A stretch of DNA of 64,000 nucleotides from Pseudomonadota bacterium (GTDB lineage: Bacteria > Pseudomonadota > Alphaproteobacteria > GCA-2746255): NCBI GenBank assembly GCA_040752895.1, contig JBFMHN010000003.1, positions 1 through 64,000 of the forward strand, read 5' to 3'. The notes under the pieces were generated by a model that saw nothing but the letters and a program-made list of their open reading frames with translations, ran no database searches and was not told the DNA's origin. Position numbers and translations under genes: made by a program. Positions 26,601-34,697 of the stretch are shown here, piece after piece (positions within the stretch are counted from its first letter, which is position 1; the number at the start of each line of letters is the position of its first letter).

Positions 26601-27059
26601 TTTCTGGGCCTTCTCGATACGGCCCTTTCAGGGGGCGAAACGCGTTTTCAGGACTTGCGCGGCAAGGTCCGTATTGCGAACGGGATAGCGAAGATGGAGG
26701 ACGTCCGGATGCAGGCGCAATCCGGCGCCGCGCTCCTCACCGGAAAGGTCGATTTGCCGGCCTGGAACATGGATATGAAAGCCGATTTCCGTCTCGCCGC
26801 TCACCCGGATGCGCCGGTTTTTGCCATGCTGCTCGATGGCCCGCCGGACAACCCCCGTCGCCGTTTCGACACGAAACAGTTCCAGAGCTACCTCGTTCAA
26901 AAGGGAATTGGCAGTCTGTTGAAGAAGGTGTTGCCGTTGAAGCGACAGGAAGCACCAGCTGACCAACCGCCGGCCGGAACGGAAGGTGGTAAAGAATCTC
27001 CGCCTCCGCCGAAACCGGAAAAGGTCATTCAGGATATTTTCAAAGGCCTTGGGCTTTAG
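23661..27059 (+). CDS. AsmA-family envelope protein
   Basis: A 1132-aa protein with one N-terminal membrane helix (about 9-28) and a very long periplasmic part rich in beta-strand repeats. The AsmA N-terminal domain (IEGDIRLTILPAPALSVSKIKFANAEGA...) and the C-terminal AsmA_2 region (VSARLNNLNNVDAFLGLLDTALSGGETRF) are clear. Family members are bridge-like lipid-transfer proteins of the inner-to-outer membrane space. Ala/Pro/Lys-rich linkers occur near 550 and 800. Its stop overlaps the stop of the convergent RHH gene by three to four bases. Confidence 0.9.
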   Translation: MRKKNHKTVGYVVAGFLALLILFALIVPSFVDANKYKGVIEEQARSATGRALTIEGDIRLTILPAPALSVSKIKFANAEGASSPDMVQLSALRVRVALLPLFMGRVEVDSLSLVDPVIELERLPDGKGNWEFTPAVEKEAAASEEKTNAKPGGAGPAVQIDRFAIENGTLVYRDAKAGTRERLERINADIRAESLVGPFRVKGNLLARGMPVAFTFGTGRFVEGPGTPINLEVTLTEAASALKFSGTLSAPNPTGVLTGTLAIKSKNVATLIGGFGDGEEKAPPPRFLTQELSYESSIIGSSTGVELREIALGFGKTTATGSAKVNLGEIADVEANLQIPKIDFDDWLAMLSENTKQEKEKGGTKGPAAASGGPAEVQANFALPQDLNVTLNLAADSIVFQGGEIRQSRVNASLADGELMLNQATAQLPGETNFSLFGFLSAVEGKPRFEGDLDFRSDNLRSLLSWLRVDIANVPTNRARKTSLAAKLVASPEKATAKSVDFKLDESRLTGTVAADFAARPSLRAEVAVTGLNLDSYLLPPAPPSSKPAASKPSAPAGKAVKNDAAALDALDSFDVDLSLTLDRLVFRKQPISGVRLVGTLASGALTVREASVQDLVGTRLQASGTASALTKTPKFDAQFDLRSNDIGRLFLLTGDEPLAQLGKLGETTVKAQLHGGLDRFDLDAKLDAAKGSVRAKGEIGGLPDSPAFNLRIVAEHPDLAALLETLGGYKPKSKLGELSLQTQLKGTSAAFDLVNLAGRVGPVTLNGNAGAKLDGSRPAITAKFEASEIPVHRFLPAEAASQPAAAKGPGKGQGKAASPAGGERWSKEPLDLSALRLADAEIGLTATALLYDNLRIDRPELRIVLKDGVLELHKLSGNLFDGAFNLVARVADGNPASAGGTLAVRNANIRKALFASSGLDLGEGNLNFDLDLKTAGKSTYEFVSGLNGVANVVVQNGVVRGFDLDAVSARLNNLNNVDAFLGLLDTALSGGETRFQDLRGKVRIANGIAKMEDVRMQAQSGAALLTGKVDLPAWNMDMKADFRLAAHPDAPVFAMLLDGPPDNPRRRFDTKQFQSYLVQKGIGSLLKKVLPLKRQEAPADQPPAGTEGGKESPPPPKPEKVIQDIFKGLGL

Positions 27060-27298
27060 GAAGGTTCCCGCAAGACCGAGCGGGATAGGCGCTCCCGAAA
27101 CGTTTGCAGGACGTAAACGCGGATCGCGCTCGACAAGTTGTTCGGATTCTCGCGGTCGATTTCGGTGACAAGCTGGTTGATTGAGAGGCCGCGCTCTGTG
27201 GCGATCTCGGCCATGGCCCCCCAGAATATTCCCTCAAGCGAAACGCTGGTGCGATGGCCCGATACGATCACGGATCGCTTGCGAATCCGATCCGGCAT
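27056..27298 (-). CDS. Ribbon-helix-helix protein
   Basis: An 80-aa protein: RKRSVIVSGHRTSVSLEGIFW forms the ribbon and first helix and the RGLSINQLVTEID helix follows. Alphaproteobacterial members are often mislabelled aryl-sulfate sulfotransferase; DNA binding is likely. Start is the ATG at 27296-27298, five bases after GGAGG and just downstream of the tfoX-like stop. Last gene of the tmRNA-sspB-tfoX cluster. Confidence 0.82.
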   Translation of the reverse strand: MPDRIRKRSVIVSGHRTSVSLEGIFWGAMAEIATERGLSINQLVTEIDRENPNNLSSAIRVYVLQTFRERLSRSVLREPS

Positions 27299-27315
27299 AG
27301 GAACCTCCGTTGGTT

Positions 27316-27681
27316 TCATCGTTTCGTAGGCGTCCCTATTCTTGTCCTCTTTTTTGTCTGCGCGCGCAACGCGACCTCGAAGGCCTTGCGCGCCCAACTG
27401 TGGAGTTCTTCCCGATCCTCCAGGATATCAGGGGGAACTTCATAGTAAGAAATAGTCAGGCTTCGGTTCTTCTCGAAGGCGCGGATCGAATCGTGAACTC
27501 CATGGGCCTGAAAATCCGTCAGATTTGAATCGTCGACCTTGAGGTAAAGCGTGTCGTCAAAAACAATCGCAAAGGGGATTCCATCCAGGTAAAGACAATG
27601 GCCTCCAAACATTCGCCGCCGACCAAGCGGCCCCAGAGGATTTAGCAAGTCAAGGACGTGCTCGACGAAGTGGCCCGTCAC
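27316..27681 (-). CDS. TfoX/Sxy N-terminal domain protein
   Basis: A 121-aa protein made of the TfoX N-terminal domain only: RRRMFGGHCLYLDGIPFAIVFDDTLYLKVD is the family core, followed by YYEVPPDILEDREEL and a basic tail. Gamma-proteobacterial Sxy/TfoX activates competence genes with CRP, but the single-domain alphaproteobacterial versions have no proven role. It lies nine bases after sspB and 17 before the RHH gene, so a common transcript is likely. Confidence 0.85.
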   Translation of the reverse strand: MTGHFVEHVLDLLNPLGPLGRRRMFGGHCLYLDGIPFAIVFDDTLYLKVDDSNLTDFQAHGVHDSIRAFEKNRSLTISYYEVPPDILEDREELHSWARKAFEVALRAQTKKRTRIGTPTKR

Positions 27682-27690
27682 TTTGCATTC

Positions 27691-28209
27691 CTATTTTCTG
27701 CGGAAAGTATCCAGCGGGATCACGTCCGCCGTTCTATCTCCCTCCGCTTGCGGGGCGGTTTCCGCGCCGCGATTTTTGTCAGGGGCGACGGCAGGTTGCG
27801 AAGACGAGTTGGATTTCTTTTTCTGCCGCGCGGGCGCCATCGGCGCGGACCGATCCTTTCCGCCTCGAAATTGCAGACCGAAGCGTAGGGATGGGTCCAC
27901 AAAGCTCGTGATGGCCGCAAAGGGCACACGCACTTGCTCCTGGGCGTCGTTGAAACTCAAGGTGACCTCGAAAGAATCTTCCCCGACTTTTAGCCCCCAG
28001 AACTGATGCTGGAGGACGATCGTCATCTCGTCGGGGTATCGGGTGCGCAGGTGGTCCGGGACAACAACGCCGGACGCGCCGGTTCGGAACGAGATGTAAA
28101 AATGGTGTTCTCCAGGCAGGCCCTCTTCGGCAATACGCTGCAAGACCGTTCGGATTACGCCATAAAGCGCTTCCTCGAACAATTGATCGTAATCCAGCGG
28201 GCTCATCAT
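27691..28209 (-). CDS. sspB: ClpXP adaptor SspB (alpha type)
   Basis: Delivers ssrA-tagged proteins to ClpXP. The 172-aa protein has the SspB fold in residues 1-115 (DYDQLFEEALYGVIR, HHFYISFRT, LQHQFWGLKVGEDSFEVTLSF) and a flexible linker ending in the ClpX-binding tail DVIPLDTFRRK. Two ATG codons in a row (28204-28209) leave the exact start open; AAGG lies upstream. The gene begins within about 30 bases of the tmRNA 3' end on the same strand, so the tag and its adaptor are adjacent. Confidence 0.93.
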   Translation of the reverse strand: MMSPLDYDQLFEEALYGVIRTVLQRIAEEGLPGEHHFYISFRTGASGVVVPDHLRTRYPDEMTIVLQHQFWGLKVGEDSFEVTLSFNDAQEQVRVPFAAITSFVDPSLRFGLQFRGGKDRSAPMAPARQKKKSNSSSQPAVAPDKNRGAETAPQAEGDRTADVIPLDTFRRK

Positions 28210-28235
28210 GGCGTGACCTTGGATCCTGGCACCCT

Positions 28236-28500
28236 AAAAATGTGGGGGGCTTCTGTTGCCCGGTGCCCCCCGGACCGCGCTTGCTTAGGTCTTAAGCAGC
28301 GAGTGCATAACGATTGTTGTCATTGGCACTTGTAAATCGACCCGATAACGGCGGTATCATACCGGGCAAAAGTTAAGCCTTTACCACGCGCGTCGATCCT
28401 GGTTCGCCCCCCACAAAAGGCATCGGGTAACTTGGTGGAGGCGCCGGGCACTGCCCCCGGGTCCGCTACGTTTATTCCACTTAACGTTTATCGCCATAGT
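28236..28500 (-). ncRNA. ssrA: tmRNA, two-piece (circularly permuted)
   Basis: Rescues stalled ribosomes and adds a degradation tag. On the minus strand the acceptor piece comes first (about 28500-28433, ending CGCCTCCACCA at 28433), then a short intervening loop (28412-28432), then the coding piece starting GGGGGGCGAACCAGG at 28411. The first seven bases GGGGGCG pair with CGCCTCC of the acceptor piece. The tag frame at 28292-28327 reads A-NDNNRYALAA then TAA. This gene order is the permuted form typical of alphaproteobacteria. Outer ends are approximate; a TATATT (28519-28524) could be the -10 box. Confidence 0.93.
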
Positions 28501-28632
28501 CGGAAATCCGACACTGCTAATATAGGTGCTTCGGAGGGATATGAAAAGGCCGGCCGAGAAGCGGATTCCGCATTTAGGAGCAGGCTGGCGCTGGGCGGGG
28601 GCGCGCGCTAAAGTGCCCGCCCGATCGATCGC

Positions 28633-29598
28633 ATGGAGCATCGAATGCGCCTTACTCCTGAACAGCTTCAGGAAATCGAAGACCTTCGTGCGGATCAGCG
28701 GACCACTTGCCGAGCAACTGTACCCGCCCTCGAAGAAATCCTTTATCAGCCGATCCCCGTCCTGGATCACGGCTTCGTTCGCGTCGTCGACTACATGGGG
28801 GACGACGGCGCCATCGTTCAGGCGGCCCGCGTGTCATACGGCAAAGGCACCCGGAAGCTTCGGGAAGACCATGGGTTGATCAGCTACCTGATGCGTCACC
28901 GGCACACGACGCCGTTTGAGATGTGCGAAATCAAATACCATGTGAAATTGCCAATTTTTGTTGCCCGACAATGGATCCGGCACCGGACGGCAAACGTGAA
29001 CGAATACTCCGCCCGGTACTCCATTCTGGATCGGGAATTCTACATACCGGCGCCGGAGCAGCTCGGTGCGCAGTCCTCGGGCAATCGCCAGGGGCGGGGA
29101 GACGTCCTGAAAGGCGAGGAGGCGGCCCACGTTCTCAGGCTGCTGCGCGAGGATTCGGAGCAAGCATATACGCACTACCGGGAGATGCTAAACGCGGATG
29201 AAGAGGGAAACGCTCTTGACCCGAATCGTGCCGGGCTTGCCCGCGAGCTGGCCCGCATGAACCTTCCCCTGAACCTCTACACGCAGTGGTACTGGAAGAT
29301 CGACCTGCATAATTTGATGCACTTCGTATCCCTGCGCGCGGATCCGCATGCCCAGTACGAAATCCGGGCCTATGCCGACGCTCTGCTCGACACGCTTAAG
29401 CGTTGGGTCCCGATGGCGCACGCGGCCTTTCTGGAATACCGGATGGGTGGCGCTCAGTTATCGGCCGAGGCGCTTCGCGTCGTTCGCCGCATGGTGGCGG
29501 GGGAAAAGCTCTTCCAGGAAGAAACCAGCCTGAGCGCTCGCGAATGGCGCGAACTGATGGCGCTCCTGGAAGACAACGCTGGAACGCAGAGGGGTTAG
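28633..29598 (+). CDS. thyX: Flavin-dependent thymidylate synthase
   Basis: Makes dTMP from dUMP using methylene-THF and FAD/NADPH, without consuming tetrahydrofolate. The 321-aa protein has the ThyX motif [21 protein letters not shown] before it, and HTTPFE, with [19 protein letters not shown] in the C-terminal half. An ATG at 28645 (MRLTPEQ) is also possible. Its stop faces the apbC stop one base apart. Together with nrdJ it gives a dNTP route that needs neither class I RNR nor ThyA. Confidence 0.95.
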   Translation: MEHRMRLTPEQLQEIEDLRADQRTTCRATVPALEEILYQPIPVLDHGFVRVVDYMGDDGAIVQAARVSYGKGTRKLREDHGLISYLMRHRHTTPFEMCEIKYHVKLPIFVARQWIRHRTANVNEYSARYSILDREFYIPAPEQLGAQSSGNRQGRGDVLKGEEAAHVLRLLREDSEQAYTHYREMLNADEEGNALDPNRAGLARELARMNLPLNLYTQWYWKIDLHNLMHFVSLRADPHAQYEIRAYADALLDTLKRWVPMAHAAFLEYRMGGAQLSAEALRVVRRMVAGEKLFQEETSLSAREWRELMALLEDNAGTQRG

Positions 29599-29599
29599 C

Positions 29600-30697
29600 C
29601 TAGTTCAAGCGAAGCGCCGGCCGGTCGGCCGCTTGCGCCGCAAGTTTTTTCCACAACCGTTCCGCAATCGTCCGATAGGCCTTGGCGTGTTCGCCGTCGG
29701 GCTCCGCCACCGTGATGGGAAGGCCTTCGTCCGCCCGCGTGCGGATCGCAACCGCAAGGGGAATTTCACCCAGGAAATCGACTCCCAGCCGCTTCGCTTC
29801 CTCGCGTGCGCCGCCATGGCCGAAAATTGAAGCGCGGTCGCCGCAGTGGGGGCAAATGAAGTAACTCATGTTCTCCAGGATGCCGAGGACCGGCACGTGC
29901 ACCTCGCGGAACATGTTGAGGCCCCGCCGGGTGTCCAGCAAGGCAAGATCCTGCGGTGTCGAGACGATGATGGCGCCGGTAAGCGGTGCGCTTTGCGAAA
30001 GGGTAAGCTGGACATCCCCCGTCCCCGGCGGCAAATCCAGCACAAGCACATCGAGCTCTCCCCACCGCACCTGGCGCAGCATCTGCTCGACCGCCCGCAT
30101 GACGATCGGTCCGCGCCAGATAACGGGCGAATCCGGGTCAACCAGGAAACCGACGGACATGCACACAACCCCGTGATTCTTTAGCGGCGTGATCGAGGTG
30201 CCATCCGCGGAATCCGGCTTGCCGGTGATCCCCATCATGCGCGGGACCGAAGGCCCGAACACGTCCGTGTCCAGGATGCCGACGCGAAGACCGTTCGCCG
30301 CGAACGCCAGCGCCAGATTGACGGCGGTCGTCGATTTGCCGACGCCGCCCTTGCCGGAGGCAACCGCAAGCAAGGTTCGCACGCCTGGCACCGGCTGCGG
30401 GCCGCTTGGTTTCGGGGTTGCCGGCGGGTGCGCGCTTTCTTGGCCGGCCGCCTCGGCGGTCAGGACGACGGTCGTCGAGACGACGCCAGCCATGCTTTGC
30501 ACGGCTTCCTCGGCGGCTTTTCGGGTCGCCTCCATTTCCTTAGCGCGATTCGCGGGAATTTCGATGACGATGGCGACGTTGCCATCCTTGTTGACGACGT
30601 TCGTCACAAGCCCGCTCGTCACAATATCCTTCCCGCTGGCCGGATCGGCGATTGTCCGAAGGGTATCTAGGATTGCCTGCTGATTCGTCGCTGCCAT
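29600..30697 (-). CDS. apbC: Mrp/NBP35-family Fe-S cluster carrier ATPase
   Basis: Scaffold or carrier for Fe-S clusters. The 365-aa protein has an N-terminal MIP18/DUF59 domain (1-85), a Pro-rich linker, the P-loop GKGGVGKST (115-123), LDTDVFGPS, DLPPGTGD and the cluster cysteines in CPHCGD. The ATG at 30695-30697 is chosen because the domain begins there; longer frames lack support. Divergent from hflK, with about 170 bases of shared upstream DNA. Confidence 0.93.
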   Translation of the reverse strand: MAATNQQAILDTLRTIADPASGKDIVTSGLVTNVVNKDGNVAIVIEIPANRAKEMEATRKAAEEAVQSMAGVVSTTVVLTAEAAGQESAHPPATPKPSGPQPVPGVRTLLAVASGKGGVGKSTTAVNLALAFAANGLRVGILDTDVFGPSVPRMMGITGKPDSADGTSITPLKNHGVVCMSVGFLVDPDSPVIWRGPIVMRAVEQMLRQVRWGELDVLVLDLPPGTGDVQLTLSQSAPLTGAIIVSTPQDLALLDTRRGLNMFREVHVPVLGILENMSYFICPHCGDRASIFGHGGAREEAKRLGVDFLGEIPLAVAIRTRADEGLPITVAEPDGEHAKAYRTIAERLWKKLAAQAADRPALRLN

Positions 30698-30866
30698 GTC
30701 GTCTGGCTTTCCGTTTCGCTTGCGGAGGAGTTTCTCACAAGAAACGGCATTATCCGCTGTAAGGTTATTTAGGGGCCCATGTTGCGCGGCAGCCCAGGCC
30801 GTCATATAAGACCAAGAGAACGCCTTGGAAAGGCGGAACCTGCCAAAGACCGCGGAGAAACGTCAT

Positions 30867-31970
30867 ATGCCTTGGACCAGTCAGGGGAAGAATGGAGGTC
30901 GCGGCGGTCCTTGGGGCCGCGGGCCGGATGGCCCGCAGCCGCCGAATATCGAGGATCTGCTGCGTCAGGGAAAAGACCGTTTCCGAAGCCTCTTTCCGGG
31001 AGGCGGCGCGCGGGGATTTCTGCTTGCCCTCCTCGTTTTGTTCGCGATTTGGCTGGCCAGCGGGTTTTACAGGGTGCTGCCGGACGAGCAGGGTATCGTT
31101 CTCCGGTTCGGCGCATGGGTCCAGCCGACGCGCCCGCCTGGGCTGCACTACCATCTTCCCTATCCGATCGAGCGGGTTGAGACGCCGAAGATAACGCGGG
31201 TGAACCGGGTCGAGATTGGTTTCCACTCGGTTTCCGATCTCGGCAGCGGCGGCGCCTTGCGAGACGTACCGGAAGAAAGCCTGATGCTGACAGGCGACGA
31301 GAACATCGTCAGCGTCAACTTCACAACTTTTTGGCTTATCAACGATGCTGGAAAGTTTCTTTTCAACGTTCGAAGCCCAGCCGAGACGATAAAAGCCGCT
31401 TCCGAGAGCGCCATGCGCGAAATCATCGGACAGACCCCCATCGCCCAGGCTTTCGCGGAAGGGCGTCAAAAGATCGAACGGGAAACGCACGCGCTTCTGC
31501 AGACGATTCTGGATTCCTACGATTCCGGCATCGAGATTACGCAGGTTCAGCTCCAAAAAGTGGATCCCCCCGCGGAAGTCATTGATGGCTTCCGGGACGT
31601 TCAGCGTGCCCGCGCCGATCTCGAACGGCAACGAAACGAAGCCGAGGCATACCGGAACGACATTCTTCCGAGAGCGCGTGGCGAAGCGGAACGGAACATT
31701 CAAGAGGCTGAAGCCTATAAGCAAGAAGTCGTCGCCCGCGCCGAAGGGGATGCGAGCCGGTTTCTCGCCGTCTATAACGAGTACCGAAAGGCGGAACAGG
31801 TCACGGAGCAACGGCTGTATTTGGAAACGATGGAAGGAATTCTCCAAAACGTCGAAAAGATTATCGTGGATTCGAACATCGGGGGCGGTTCGGGGGTTGT
31901 TCCCTACCTGCCGTTGCCGGAAGTGAAGAAACAGGCCAAAAAACAAGCCGAGGAGGAGAAAAAGCCATGA
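30867..31970 (+). CDS. hflK: FtsH modulator HflK
   Basis: With HflC forms a membrane SPFH cage around the FtsH protease. The 367-aa protein has a Gly/Pro-rich cytoplasmic N-terminus (1-45), one membrane helix (50-68), an SPFH domain (70-270) and a long coiled coil (RARADLERQRNEAEAYRNDILPRARGEAERNIQEAEA region). GGAG lies nine bases before the ATG at 30867. The stop overlaps hflC as ATGA. Confidence 0.95.
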   Translation: MPWTSQGKNGGRGGPWGRGPDGPQPPNIEDLLRQGKDRFRSLFPGGGARGFLLALLVLFAIWLASGFYRVLPDEQGIVLRFGAWVQPTRPPGLHYHLPYPIERVETPKITRVNRVEIGFHSVSDLGSGGALRDVPEESLMLTGDENIVSVNFTTFWLINDAGKFLFNVRSPAETIKAASESAMREIIGQTPIAQAFAEGRQKIERETHALLQTILDSYDSGIEITQVQLQKVDPPAEVIDGFRDVQRARADLERQRNEAEAYRNDILPRARGEAERNIQEAEAYKQEVVARAEGDASRFLAVYNEYRKAEQVTEQRLYLETMEGILQNVEKIIVDSNIGGGSGVVPYLPLPEVKKQAKKQAEEEKKP

Positions 31971-32845
31971 GGCGGAATGCCCCCCTTTGGATTGCCGGTG
32001 GCATTCTCGCCGCCGCCGTCGTGGCGTTGAACGCGTTCTTCACGGTGCACCAGACCCAGCAGGCGATCGTGCTTCAGTTCGGCGAGCCGAAGCGGGTGAT
32101 TACAAGCCCGGGCTTGAAGTTCAAAATCCCCTTCATTCAGGACGTCACCTACTACGACAATCGGTTGCTGGATTTTCCGCACGCCGCGGAAGAGGTTATT
32201 GCCGCCGATCAGAAGCGCATGGTGGTGGATAGCTTCGCGCGCTGGCGAATCGTGGACCCGTTGCAGTTCTACCAGACGGTGGCAAACGAAATAGGTGCCC
32301 GCGCCCGGCTGAATTCGCAGATGAGCGCAAGCCTAAGGCGGGTGATTGGCAGTGTGCCGTTGAGCGCCGTCCTCACCGAACAGCGCATGACCATCCGGCA
32401 GGAAATCCGCGATCAGGTGGACGCCGAAGCGCAGCGTTTCGGCATCCGTGTGATGGACGTGCGCATTCGCCGCGCCGATCTGCCCGCCGAGAACAACCAA
32501 GCCATCTACGCCCGGATGAAAAGCGAACGCGAACGCGAAGCGAAGGAATTCCGTGCCCAAGGTGCGGAAATCGGCCAGCGAATCCGCTCCCGTGCCGACC
32601 GCGATCGCATCGTGCTCTTGGCCGAATCGCGGAAACAGGCGCAAATCCTGCGCGGGGCAGGCGATGCTCAATCCGTTCAGCTTTACGCCGACGCCTTCGG
32701 CAAGGCCCCGGATTTCTTTATTTTCTATCGATCCTTGCAAGCTTATCGTCTGGCTTTGCAGGGCGACAACACGACGCTGGTGCTTTCGCCGGACAGTTCT
32801 TTTTTCCGTTTTTTCAAAGAGTTGAGTGGAAAAAAATCGAGGTAA
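31967..32845 (+). CDS. hflC: FtsH modulator HflC
   Basis: Partner of HflK. The 292-aa protein has an N-terminal membrane helix (7-25), the SPFH domain with QQAIVLQFGEPKRVITSPGLKFKIPF, and a coiled coil with SERERAKEFRAQGAE-like repeats. Translation is coupled to hflK. The AP-specific DUF2065 gene often seen after hflC is missing, and degP follows after 257 bases. Confidence 0.95.
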   Translation: MRRNAPLWIAGGILAAAVVALNAFFTVHQTQQAIVLQFGEPKRVITSPGLKFKIPFIQDVTYYDNRLLDFPHAAEEVIAADQKRMVVDSFARWRIVDPLQFYQTVANEIGARARLNSQMSASLRRVIGSVPLSAVLTEQRMTIRQEIRDQVDAEAQRFGIRVMDVRIRRADLPAENNQAIYARMKSEREREAKEFRAQGAEIGQRIRSRADRDRIVLLAESRKQAQILRGAGDAQSVQLYADAFGKAPDFFIFYRSLQAYRLALQGDNTTLVLSPDSSFFRFFKELSGKKSR

Positions 32846-33102
32846 AGTAGAAGCGGCGACCGGTTGCCTTGCCCCGCTCCCGATCTTGTGATCGGACGCT
32901 GGCGGACGGGTGCTTGACTTTCTGCGGCGGGCGCTAAATCTATCGAGGGTTCCATCCGAAGGCATGCGGAACGGTCTTAAACACAAGGCTCTTAGGGCGC
33001 CGATGTGCGTGTCGGCGAATCCGACATTTCCGGAGGGCTGCTTCAGGGGCTTACCCTTGCAGCACGAATCAAAGGCTAAAGGAAAGGTAAGAGGAGACCC
33101 TA

Positions 33103-34611
33103 ATGAGGCTTCGCAAATCCCCGGCGATTAAGCCGCGTAACCCAAGTTTCGAAAATGCGTTTTTTATGAGCTGTCGGCGGCCATTCCTTTTATTGTTTTT
33201 AGTTGTGGCAGGCTTTTTGAGCGTTGCCTCGGCCCAGGCCAAGCAAGGGCCGGATGGGTTTTCCGAGTTGGCGAAGGATCTGGTGCCGACGGTTGTCAAT
33301 ATCTCGACGACTCAGATCATCAAACGCCAAGCAGAGGAAATGCCGCAGTTTCCTCCAGGTTCGCCGTTTGAGGAATTTTTTCGCGAATTCACGCCACAAA
33401 ACCGCGCGCCCCGTAAGGCAACTTCCTTGGGCTCGGGCTTTATCATAAGCCCGGATGGCTACATTGTGACGAACAACCACGTTATTGCCGATGCGGACGA
33501 GATCACCGTCATCCTGCACGACGATACGAACCTGAAAGCAAAAATTGTTGGTCGCGATCCAAAAACGGATTTAGCGCTTCTCAAGGTCGATACGAAGAAG
33601 CCGCTCCCGGCTACGCGTTGGGGCGATTCGGACACGGCCAAGGTCGGCGACTGGATCATCGCCATCGGCAACCCTTTCGGTTTGGGCAGTTCGGTGACGG
33701 CGGGCATCATCTCGGCCCGCGCGCGGGTGATCCAGGCTGGTCCCTATGACGATTTCATTCAAACCGATGCGCCTATCAATCGCGGCAATTCCGGTGGCCC
33801 GATGTTCAACATGTTGGGACAGGTCATTGGCATTAATGCGGCGATTTTTTCTCCAACCGGCGGCAACATCGGCATCGGTTTCGCCATCCCCGCGGCTTTG
33901 GCCAAACCCGTCCTTGATCAGCTGGGGAAATTCGGCCACACGCGTCGCGGGTGGCTCGGCGTCCGTATTCAGGAGGTTACGCCGGAAATTGCGGAAAGCC
34001 TCGGCATGGGCCGCCCGCGCGGTGCGATGGTTGCCAGCGTTGTCGAAGGCAGCCCGGCCGAAAAGGCAAAACTACAGCCGGGCGATGTCATCCTTCGTTT
34101 CGGTGAGGCGGAAATCGACAAGGTTCAACGGCTTTCTCGTGTCGTTGCGGAAACGCCCGTCGGCGAGAAGATCAACGTCGAGATTTGGCGGAAAGGCAAG
34201 AAACAGACGGAGAAAGTCGAGATCGGTCTTATGGAAGAGACCGATGTCGTCGAGATGTCGGGCGAACCTTCTTTGGAAGAGCCTGGCGAGGTAATAGCCA
34301 GCGAGAAAGTGCTCGGGCTTTCGCTTGCCTCCGTCAACGCCGAAACCCGTCGCCGGTTCAACCTTCCGGCTAACGCGAAAGGCGTCGTCATCGTGGACGT
34401 GAATGAGGCCAGCGCCGCGGCGGAAAAAGGGGTGCGACCTGGTGATGTCATCGTTCTTGTCGGACAGGACCATGAAGCAGTCGGCTCCCCGAAGGACGTG
34501 CTGGAAAAGGTGAAGAAGGCCCGGAAGGCTGGCCAGAAGTTCCTTCTTTTGCAGATCGTGCGGGGCGGCGATCAACCGCTGTTTATTACGCTTCGGATAG
34601 AGGAAGAATAA
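33103..34611 (+). CDS. degP: Periplasmic serine protease, DegP/HtrA family
   Basis: Protease/chaperone for misfolded envelope proteins. The 502-aa precursor has a signal peptide (positive region, then LLLFLVVAGFL, cleaved near ASAQA about residue 46). The trypsin-like domain has the triad H126, D156, S230 (GNSGGP), followed by two PDZ domains (about 285-370 and 410-495). AGAGGAG before the ATG at 33103 supports the long start, which leaves an unusually long, 26-residue n-region. Placement after hflKC links it to membrane protein quality control. Confidence 0.93.
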   Translation: MRLRKSPAIKPRNPSFENAFFMSCRRPFLLLFLVVAGFLSVASAQAKQGPDGFSELAKDLVPTVVNISTTQIIKRQAEEMPQFPPGSPFEEFFREFTPQNRAPRKATSLGSGFIISPDGYIVTNNHVIADADEITVILHDDTNLKAKIVGRDPKTDLALLKVDTKKPLPATRWGDSDTAKVGDWIIAIGNPFGLGSSVTAGIISARARVIQAGPYDDFIQTDAPINRGNSGGPMFNMLGQVIGINAAIFSPTGGNIGIGFAIPAALAKPVLDQLGKFGHTRRGWLGVRIQEVTPEIAESLGMGRPRGAMVASVVEGSPAEKAKLQPGDVILRFGEAEIDKVQRLSRVVAETPVGEKINVEIWRKGKKQTEKVEIGLMEETDVVEMSGEPSLEEPGEVIASEKVLGLSLASVNAETRRRFNLPANAKGVVIVDVNEASAAAEKGVRPGDVIVLVGQDHEAVGSPKDVLEKVKKARKAGQKFLLLQIVRGGDQPLFITLRIEEE

Positions 34612-34628
34612 TTCCCGTTTTGTTTTTT

Positions 34629-34667
34629 CCCCGGCCGCGTTTCTTGCTCGCGGCCGGGAATTTCTTG
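34629..34667 (+). terminator. GC-rich hairpin after degP
   Basis: A 10-bp perfect stem (34630-34639 with 34649-34658) closes a 9-base loop and is followed by a short T-rich stretch (AATTTCTT). It is likely the degP terminator, though the T tract is weak. It lies upstream of the ATG chosen for the next gene. Confidence 0.65.
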
Positions 34668-34697
34668 CTTGGAAAGGGATGGGGGGGACGGTTTGGC

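Noticed and set aside
30765-31946. 393-codon frame antisense to hflK
   Set aside because: Shadow of hflK; no recognisable domain and it overlaps the hflK promoter region.
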